From assembly GCA_032358165.1 (NCBI GenBank), contig JAALGY010000033.1, forward strand, positions 3,596,001-3,660,000: a stretch of DNA of 64,000 nt, given 5' to 3'. The position numbers were made by a program, and so were the translations under genes. Shown piece after piece: positions 56,201 through 64,000 of this stretch. Source of the stretch: Diplosphaera chodatii. Lineage: Eukaryota > Chlorophyta > Trebouxiophyceae > Prasiolales > Stichococcaceae. Each line of letters starts with the position of its first letter. Within the stretch, counting starts at the first letter, position 1. The notes below the pieces were generated by a model, which made no database searches, was not told the origin of the DNA, and was given only the letters and a program-made list of their open reading frames with translations.

Positions 56201-58418
56201 GCAGCAGCTGCACCTGCGTCGCTGAACAGCGGTGCCAGCAGAGTGACAGCTGATGGCGGCTGCTTGGATGAGCACTGCGCCAGGTCACCACCCTGAGCAC
56301 TGGATGTGTCTGCAGCAGCGGCTTCCGTGCTGGCGTCTGCTCTGCTGCCGCGGCTGTCCATTTCGGCGGCTTCTGCTGGCCCAGTGACAGCTGCTGCCAG
56401 CACTGACACGGTGATGCCGCCCAGCTGCTGCGTGACGTGCTGCTCTGTGACCTCTGCCAGCTCGTGATCCCCAGGCATGCTGCCCCTACACATTGTGGCA
56501 CTGGGTCAGGGCGATGTGAAGGGTGCGAGATGCTCAACTCCTTTTGCATTGCATCAGAACGTCAGCCTTGTGATGCGTGTTGGCATGTGAGCAGCTATGC
56601 ATACCTGTGCTCCAGCATGATGCCGGCCAAGGCGGCAATCCCCGGCCAATGCTGGGCGGCAGCGGCGGGGAACACCGGGGTCAGCTTTGAGAGTTGCGCC
56701 ACCCAAAACCGCACAATCTGCACGGGAGTTGTTTCCGTTGTGCGTGGATGTACATCAAGTGCCAGTGCTGCTAAACTTACACACTGCACAGCCAAATTGA
56801 TGGCCGTACCAAGGCAGCAGCCAGCCACACTGGGCAGTAGTTTATGCATACCTGGAGCTGGGGCTTGGCAAGGCTCTGCTGTAGCTGGGGCACAGAGGCT
56901 TGCAGCGATGCAACCAGCAGTCCAATGCAGTCCCCGGCACGGAAGCCTGCAACGTCAGTCGGCAGCACGGGGATATTATGTAGACACTGCCAACCATTCT
57001 TCACCTTTGCACTGCCGCCAGAAATGTGCATTGCCTGCCCTCTGCACACAGAACCACTTCTTGCCTGAGATGCCTGCAGCCAGAAGTCACCTGGCAGCTG
57101 GGCGATGGCCGGGACCGAGTCGTTAGGCACGACTTTCACCAGCCTGACCAGGCCACTCCAGGCGAGGTTCAGCGTCGCAAATGACCTGAACTCCGGACGG
57201 CCCGACAGCGGGTGCTTGCCCTCGATGATAGCACCAGCCAGGCTGCCCATCTGGAAGAAGGGTCCCAGCGCAGCTTTGCACAGCAGCTCAACTGCTGCAG
57301 AGGTGACACAACATGTGGTCAGGGCTACACTGCAAACAGTATTGCAAGGCTGATGTTGATGGCAACACTCCATGCTGTGGTGCTGTTTCGCTAGATTTTA
57401 TACCTGCTGTTGTACTGGGGGGACTCTGAAGGCAGGCGGCCAGCACAGGGATAAGGCAATCCTTTACAGCTGTTCGCAGCCGATTGTTCATGTCTTTGAA
57501 TGCATTGCTGCCTGCTTTGTCAAACCATGCCAGTGAGGAGAAAGTTGCCATGGTCAGCCCCTGCATCATCAGAAGGACGCATCAGGTGTGAGATTTGACT
57601 TTTCAGGCAGACTGTTATTGCCGGCCAAGCATGCCTTGACTGCAGCAGTGAGCCTGATGATCTGGATGGTTTGAATGGATGCCATGGTGGCCTACCAGGC
57701 AGCCAGCAGCCAAGAACGCAAGGGTTTCAGCGCAAGCTGTTGCGCCTGTAGCACCATTGTCTTCAAGCAGCTGCTGTACGGAGGCTGCCACAGCAGGCAC
57801 TGCTGTGACGGGTACCTCAATAGCTGCCTGCGCCACCTGCATGCATGCAAACTAGCTGCAGCTACATTGATGCCATCACAGGCATCCTGATTGCAGTGCC
57901 GTCTGACTGATGGTGTACACACGATCGCAAAGCCTGACCTTGAGGTCCAGATGCGACATCGCTGACGCCAGCTGATCAGCATGCTGATCTTCGGCCAGCG
58001 TTCCATCGATGCCGAACACAGTGTGGATGACCTGTGCGTGAGCAGCAACCCCGGCGCGATTGTGCAGTCTGCATCCGATCCCACTGTCAGAGTGTGTAGG
58101 TCACCGTAATATCAATCGCTACTGCCTCACCATGCACACGAGTTTGGAAATGGGCCGTATATGCTCCTCGCACGCAGCTGGCAGCGCCGCAATGGTGCTC
58201 AGCAGCATTGCAAGCGCATGCTGCAGCCGCTCCACTGGCACATGCTGAAGGCCTCCAGCAGCAGCGATGGCCTCCCATTCATCCTGTGAAGCGGGTGACC
58301 AAGTCAGCCGATGATCTGCATGCGAGGTTGTGTGCGACATCCTACAAAGGTGCATGCGTACCTGCAGTGCTTCGAGCTGCACATTCTGATCGTCGGAGGC
58401 GACTGAAGCAGCACATCG
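53293..58418 (-). CDS. Large alpha-helical (HEAT/ARM-like) protein, family not recognised
   Basis: Well-supported exons with matching phases are 58362-58418, 58131-58283, 57939-58031, 57696-57836, 57404-57560, 57091-57294 and 56852-56946. More follow down to the stop at 53293, including a long stop-free stretch at about 54530-55200. A further exon may lie near 58450-58505 (ALRLRCKSSLLEEQ), so the 5' end is not fixed. The protein is rich in Leu/Ala helices, for example LQHALAMLLSTIAALPAACEE, EFRSFATLNLAWSGLVRLVK, TEVRQAAAFALRRC and DRAWLVRHAVMESLVEVL, which suggests a solenoid scaffold. The C terminus contains a Ser/Gly-rich linker and an Ala/Gln-rich coiled segment (NAQQQAQHEAAQAVAAAATL). I do not recognise the family; a role in DNA repair would be guesswork. 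Most likely a nuclear or cytosolic scaffold of well over 1000 residues. Confidence 0.6.
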
Positions 58419-58823
58419 CTGCATGGATACTTGCGGAGACGGTGCCTGCGACATGCTGCTCCTCAAGCAAGCTGGATTTGCAACGAAGTCTCAAGGCCTG
58501 CAGGATGATCCCGGTTGTGTGGGCATGCCAAGCATCATATGTGTGATGACAAGGTGTTCTTTACAAAAGTCTGCACGACGTTGGACATCAGTTGCGAAGC
58601 TGGCGATCGCTGGAATACAGCGTGCTGTGCGTGTTTTGAAAGGCTTGACCGCCCCCGCGTATGCTCAGTTCGTCTGCACTACGCCTTGCAGAAAGATGCG
58701 CGTGTGCAATGTCACAAAACAGGCACTGCGAAGCACAGATACTGTCTGAGACTGTGTTGAGTCGCGGCATCTACGTGCTGGTGGCTGCGCCTTTTCAGAA
58801 TAACTGTTAACAGTCAGCATATC
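58419..58823. other. Divergent region, helical-repeat gene (-) / TL17-like gene (+)
   Basis: It probably contains the first exon(s) of the helical-repeat gene and the promoter of the lumenal protein gene. No start codon for the minus-strand gene could be fixed. Confidence 0.3.
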
Positions 58824-60501
58824 ATGATGCAGCTAGCTTCCCAGACAGTGGTCCCCTTCGTGAGGTGTCCCACCGTGGCTGGGACGCCAAAGCAACCGCG
58901 GCGGCTCAGTCTCATATGCTCTGGTGACTTTGAATGCCCGGCTCTGCGTACCATCCAGGCCAGCTGCACCTCCCGTCTGCGGCGTCATGTTGCATGCTGC
59001 TGTGGCAATGAAGCACAGCATCAGGATCTCTTGGATGCCTACACTGCCCGATGGAGGTGCATGCTTTTGATTTGCACGGGGAACACGGACTCCAGGTTTG
59101 TGATCTGTTACTGATGCGCCACCTCTTTGTCCGCAGCTGCGCAGCACCAGCCGAAGCACAGCGACGCGTTGCCCCGCGTGTCCGGCTTCGTCGCCGGTCT
59201 GGCGGCCGCAGCGGTCATGTGCAACGCAGCGCCAGCCATGTCAGCCGTCCGCCTGCCACCGCTCGATGACTGTGAGCACAGCTGCCTAGCATGCGTACCC
59301 TGGGTTTCGCCACACGATTGCAGCGTGTGCCATGCGCATCCCGGCAGTGAAGTGCACGTTGTTGCACCAATGGCCATGGCTATGTATGCATATCGCAGAC
59401 CCTGACCGGTGCGAGCGCGCATTCACCGGCAACACCATCGGCCAGGTGCGCGTCCTTGGAGCGTCCTGCAGATGTGCAACTGTGGAGCATGCTGCCTGCC
59501 ACATTCACTGTGACATTGCATCGCCGGTAATTCCGTCGGTTTGTCGCGTGTTCAGTCCGATGATCGACAGCGGCATACCGCACAAAGTTGATGGCATAAG
59601 ACAGAGGGCAGGAGCTAAGCCCCCCATCTGCGATGCCATAGGCCAACGCGGTGTCGGACAAGCTGCTGGACCTGCGGAAGTGCAAGCTGCACGGCGCGGA
59701 CCTGAGCGGCAAGACGCTGTCGGGCGGCATCTTCGTGGACGCAGACCTTTCGGGGTCCAACCTGCGGGAGGCGGTGTTCAGCAAGGCGTATGCCATCAAG
59801 TCCAACTTCAAGGGTGGGTATACCGTATGACACTGTTGCACCTTTCAACTTGCATGACTCATCGCAAGAGTCTGCCTCGCAACATGCAGCCCTTGCAACA
59901 CCCGCCAGCAATGCCGTGCAAAGAGGCGTGAGAGTATTCAGGGCGTGCTCACAATTGTTGAGCATGCACCCTTAGTTGTAGCTTGAGCTGCTGTGTGCAA
60001 GTGCACTCAGCAGTGGCTGATTTTTGTTGCAGGCGCTGACTTCACCAACGCTGTTGTGGACCGGGTGGCCTTTGACAATGCCGACCTCAGCAATACCAAC
60101 TTCACAAACGCCGTCATCACAGGCAAGTCCAGCCTATGGCCAGCAGTCAGGTGTGTGTGACACTTTCGCAATGGACTACAGTTGCCAAGGTCTGCAATAC
60201 GCTTGCCGCAGGAACCACTTTCGTAGGGACAAACCTGGACGGCGCTTCCTTTGAGGACGCGCTCATCGGCAACGAAGACGTCAAGCGCTTGTGCGTTCTC
60301 ATACCATATGCTGCCCATTTCCTCCTGTCATCATCAGTGTGTCAAAGGAGCACTTGTCAGCACTCCTGCCCGGCGGCGCCAGGTGCAGTAGATAAGCGCT
60401 GAAGCCGACAGTCTCTGCCTCATGCCGTGTACAGGTGTGAAAACCCTACTCTCACCGGGAACAGCCGCATGGACGTTGGCTGCCGCGTGGCCAAAAAGTG
60501 A
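58824..60501 (+). CDS. Thylakoid lumenal pentapeptide-repeat protein (TL17-like)
   Basis: Seven exons (58824-58923, 59137-59271, 59399-59445, 59642-59813, 60033-60122, 60212-60290, 60435-60501) give 229 aa. The N terminus (MMQLASQTVVPFVRCPTVAG) suits a plastid transit peptide. It is followed by a hydrophobic segment ending in an Ala-x-Ala site (VAGLAAAAVMCNAAPAMSA), the classic two-part leader for the thylakoid lumen. Pentapeptide A(D/N)LXX repeats are clear: KLHGADLSGKTLSGG, VDADLSGSNLREAVFS, ADFTNAVVDRVAFDNADLSN, TNLDGASFEDALIG. The C-terminal EDVKRLCENPTLTGNSR with Cys-Gly-Cys-type ends matches plant TL17. Function is unknown; right-handed beta-helix fold. Intron 5 has a GC donor (ACAG|gcaagt). 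Confidence 0.9.
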
Positions 60502-61063
60502 GCGAGACTGCGCAATACAAAAGGGCTCAGGGCGAGCATTACTGACATCTGCAGATTTGATGGCGACAAAGGCGCTCACATTGCAAGCTGCATGATATGA
60601 GTTTGGCATCCAGATGAAACGCTTTGTGCTGAGCTTGAAATCACTTATACCGTGATGAGAAGTGCACTACCCAGGGGTACATGTTGCAAATGTAGCAACC
60701 GGTTTTCTACAACGTGGAACATTGGACTTCTCACTCTGTACATGCTACTCGTAACCCCTAGCACACGGTGTTCCCACACTGCAGCTTATGACCGCCGCCG
60801 TCTCCGCCTCTTCCGCTGCTGCCGCCGCTTCCTTCTGAATTTGCGCCGCCTTGCTGGGTCGAACACTGAGTGTGTCCGCTGCACCTCCGACCTGCATGTG
60901 GCATCAGCAGCTGGGGAGAGCTGCCATTTCATGACATACACGCCCGAGGCATGAAGTACAGATACGATGAGACGACATCACTGGCCATTGCTGCTGCGCG
61001 GTGCCCAAGCATACGCCAGCTGCCACTATCTCTTGGCTCTTACACCTGAGACACTCGGTGAAC
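60502..61063. other. Gap between convergent TL17-like and O-FucT-like genes
   Basis: This is a presumed 3' UTR zone. An Arg-rich frame at about 60790-60850 (RRRLRLFRCCRRF) looks like a by-product of CGC/GCC repeats. I see no supported gene. Confidence 0.35.
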
Positions 61064-64000
61064 TCACGCTGAGAAGTCCCAGGTCAGACTGAACTCGCGC
61101 GCCCACATCGCATCGGCAAACAGCTTGGCACCCTCCTGGGGCCACCACACCGTCTTCGCCCACGGCTCGTTGTCGGCAATCGAGTCTGCATACTCCTCCG
61201 GCTGGAAGGGGAAGTTCGTGTAGAACACACCCTGCGCGCAGGCGAATCAGCTGCTTGCCACAGCGTCGGCAGCATGAGAGCTGTGGCACAAGCGTATGAA
61301 CAGCGAGGCGGCCTGCCTTACACGGTGTCGGCCTGAGTGCAGCATCAGCTGACCGAGGATAAGAGAGCCCGCACAGGAGTCCTCACCTTGTCTGGCACCA
61401 GGGCGGGGTGGTGGTGGCCTCGCAGCCGGTGCACGAACCCTGAGAAGGTGGACCCGAAGGTGCCCACGAAGCGTGTCGCCACGCTGCAGACCATCTGCGA
61501 TGCAAGAGCCATAGTGTGTCAGCTGGGCAAAGCATGCAAGCATGCCACGAGGCAAAGCGGTTACCTCTGTAGAGTTGGCACACGTCATGCAGCAATGTTG
61601 ACTGAGCAATGAGGTGAACAGATCATGAGGCTACCATCAAAGCCTCCACTGTGACCGTCACCAGGAAGCTGGCCAAAACAGCGCATTCCTCCCAGCAGCA
61701 CCTGCTCAATGGGACCCAGGTACATGGGGTTGACGCCCGGCAGCGCCTCGTCCAGCAGGTCCGCAAGGTACACGACCTGCGGGTACGCCTCGTGCAGCGG
61801 CGCAAACCGCGTCCTGTTGACCTTCTTGGTCGCGATGTACAGCGGCAGCGGGGAGTCCTCCAGCACCTGCCACGGGCATCTCCAGAGGTCACAGACAGTT
61901 GGGATGGGTGTGAGCTGTGTCGTGCTGGTTGTGGTGGTGGCCCATCACATGAGCTCTGCTGTGCTGATTGTAGCTGGACCAGCCGGCTGGCCAGTGCTTT
62001 TGCAGTGAATACAAAAAACGCACCATCTGCACATGTTCCCGCAGCTTCTGTTCGTCTATCTGTGGAGTAGAAGAGCAAGGAGCTTTGGCTCTGGGCAATG
62101 GTGCACATGGCATATGCGCTGATCGTTTCGACTAAGGATCACTATGGCGACGGCGCATGGCAGCAAGTGTGTCTTTGCTCACGAAGTAGTGCGGGAACTG
62201 CGCCTTGAAGTCGTCCACCCGGTCGTGCAGGCAGTTGAACCCCTCAACACCATACCTGCGCCAGAGGCGTGCAGTGTGAGCTGGCCGGGCAGCTGCAGCC
62301 TGACACGCTTGGCACTGCATGAGCAAATCTGCTGCCCCTCGTGCTTCCATGTCTTCCTGTGACTTTGCAGCCGGCAGAGTTCAACCGCTGTGCAAGCGCA
62401 GGCCGGGCACCTCTTGTGGAGGTGGTGCACGAGGCGCGAGGCGTTGGCCACGATGTCGTGGTGGAAGTGGAAGTGGTCCCGCATACCCGCCATGTAGTAG
62501 TCCTGCCAACCCTGCGTCGGCCAGTACCTGCAGCACCGACACGTGCATGTTTGGCGCCACTGTGCATGATCTGCAGCCATCAACAGCTAAGGAGTTGAGA
62601 GCTGCTTGTAGGCAGGGTCATGCGTGTTGGGCCACATCACGAATGCTGTGCAAACAACAGGACTTTCACACCAGCTCATAAGGGAGCGCACCAGAAACCA
62701 GCAAGATTGCCGAACAGGCGATACTCATTGCCCTCCGTCATGAAGTGCAGCGAGCGTGCCTGTATCAAGAGCACTGCGCTCAATGCCAGCGTTTGTTGCG
62801 CAGTGGCTCACTGGTGCGACTTTGGTGCCCTGATTCCGAGCTCATTTTAACCAGCAATAGTGATCACTGCTCTGCATTTTCGGCACCTCAGCTGCTGACG
62901 AGTTGCCTACCCGCTGGAAGTGGTCGCCATAGCGCAGAACTGCCGAGCCGCGCTCCTTGAACTGATCCCAGGAGGGGTTCTGCCGTGTATGGATCAGCGG
63001 ATACTCCTCGTATGGGACCTGCGCAGGAGTCAGCTTCAAAATGTACTGAGGCATTTGCATCGGATGAAGTGTGGCAGCTGCCTGCGGGGGCTCCCATATA
63101 CAGAAGTATCCAGCAAGTGCATTCTGCTCAGGGCTGTGCTGTACAGCACTGGGCAGTGTCTGATCATCAGCACTTCAGGGGTTACTGTACCGGCATGATC
63201 TCTGAGTTGGCGTCCCACTTAGGGTAGGCGGACGTCCAACCGTCCTGGTGGCCCCGCAGGAAATTGCGCAGCTTTGTGGTGTCATTCCGAATGGGATCAT
63301 CCGGCGCCACCCCCCTGCAGCAGTGTGGACGTGCGGACAGGCCTTTGACACAGGTCGCTTGGCTTCCCCTCGCATCGCATACACTCATCCGGTGTTACAA
63401 ACTTTGGCACCTCGCACATGACCTCGTCGACATGGCAGCAAGCATGGCATCGGCAGTCCTGCATGCTTGACAGGTGCAACTTGCAGCAGCAGGAGCATGC
63501 CTGACGCGCCGCACCTGACATCCAGGTACTGCTGCATGGTGATTACGGGCACCCAGGTGCTCAGGTCGTGGAAGTCGAAGAAGTCGGCGAGCTGCTGCCG
63601 GCCAAAGGCGTGCAGGTGGTCCATTGAGGACGTCAGGTGGTCTGGCATCACCAGCGTGCGGCGGAACAGGTGGCCCATGATGACCAGCACCTCCACCTGG
63701 AGGGAAAAACTCGCAGATCAGCAGAGGTGCCATGCGCGATGTACTTTGGCCTGAGGACGGGCTCGGCGCTGAGGTACCACCAACACACGCTTACATTGTG
63801 CCTGCAGGGTGTTACCCTACCTTGCCTCGTGAAACTTGCTCACCTGGTACCGCACGTTGTTCATGCCCGCAAAGTCCTGCTCCCAGGTGATGTACCCAGG
63901 CTCCGCCGGCGCCGCAAACAGCTCACCGTGTGATGGCCTGCGCATTCAAAGCACGAACAGGACCCGGACTGAGCACCAGCTGGTTCAACACAGTGTCGCT
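61064..64000 (-). CDS. GDP-fucose protein O-fucosyltransferase-like protein (5' end beyond window)
   Basis: Clear exons are 61064-61231, 61387-61494, 61702-61866, 62024-62059, 62183-62255 and 62411-62527. Others at about 62590-62650, 62700-62762, 62905-63020, 63190-63310, 63530-63700 and 63850-63937 continue off the window. Family hallmarks in order: GYITWEQDFAGMNNVRYQ (acceptor loop with Asn-Asn), VLVIMGHLFRRTLVMP, LPLYIATKKV with a downstream acidic loop, VNPMYLGPIEQ, and the C-terminal motif MVCSVATRFVGTFGSTFSGF then RLRGHHHP. These match the O-FucT (GT65/68/106-like) superfamily used by plants and algae for protein or wall glycan fucosylation in the secretory pathway. The His-rich segment DHFHFHHDI and the C-terminal WDFSA end are distinctive. 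One junction (about 62600) needs a GC donor. Substrate unknown. Confidence 0.8.

Noticed and set aside
60780..60860. Arg-rich peptide (RRRLRLFRCCRRF) as a small basic protein
   Set aside because: It arises from a short CGC/TTC-rich run between convergent genes, without splice or similarity support.

Overview
The window is nuclear DNA from a eukaryote with GC-rich, intron-dense genes. Nearly every gene is split into short exons by GT-AG introns (plus several GC-AG introns) with a strong 3' 'tgcag' consensus. Gene content points to a green alga: a thylakoid-lumen pentapeptide protein with a plant-type two-part leader, a plant-like PITH protein, MSH5, and PCC13-62-type desiccation-related proteins (DRPs). 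DRPs are reported as expanded in trebouxiophyte algae and lichen photobionts, so a Trebouxia- or Asterochloris-like organism is my inference, not a demonstrated fact. No rRNA, tRNA, CRISPR array or intact transposon was recognised.

Layout: 1-717 (+) C-terminal end of an unrecognised Pro/Gln-rich protein; 1027-2027 (-) PITH protein; 2493-4229 (+) mitochondrial-type ribosomal protein uL15; 4580-6266 (-) small heat-shock protein with three microexons; 7459-10064 (-) bZIP-like regulator; 11067-11931 (-) doubtful gene; 12237-15400 (+) TcdA/CsdL-type E1-like tRNA t6A dehydratase; 15869-18047 (-) phosphatidylglycerophosphate synthase; 18438-19979 (-) ribosomal protein uL23 (L23a); 22137-35344 (+) three tandem DRP genes, the third internally deleted; 36042-37455 (-) GFA/CENP-V-fold zinc protein; 37771-44928 (-) MSH5; 45447-48290 (+) MutY; 48728-52912 (+) zinc alcohol/formaldehyde dehydrogenase; 53293-about 58418 (-) large helical-repeat protein; 58824-60501 (+) TL17-like lumenal pentapeptide protein; 61064-beyond 64000 (-) O-fucosyltransferase-like protein.

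No operon-like logic is expected. Notable neighbourhoods are the DRP/ferritin-like tandem array (about 5.6 kb per unit, with flanks shared between copies), the divergent MSH5/MutY pair (meiotic crossover and base-excision repair) sharing a 518 bp gap, and two genes of possible formaldehyde/C1 chemistry (GFA-fold and FDH-like) on either side of that pair. Exon models were built by eye from splice consensus, reading phase and family similarity. Where a total exon length is given it is a multiple of three. CDS start/end values are genomic spans that include introns.
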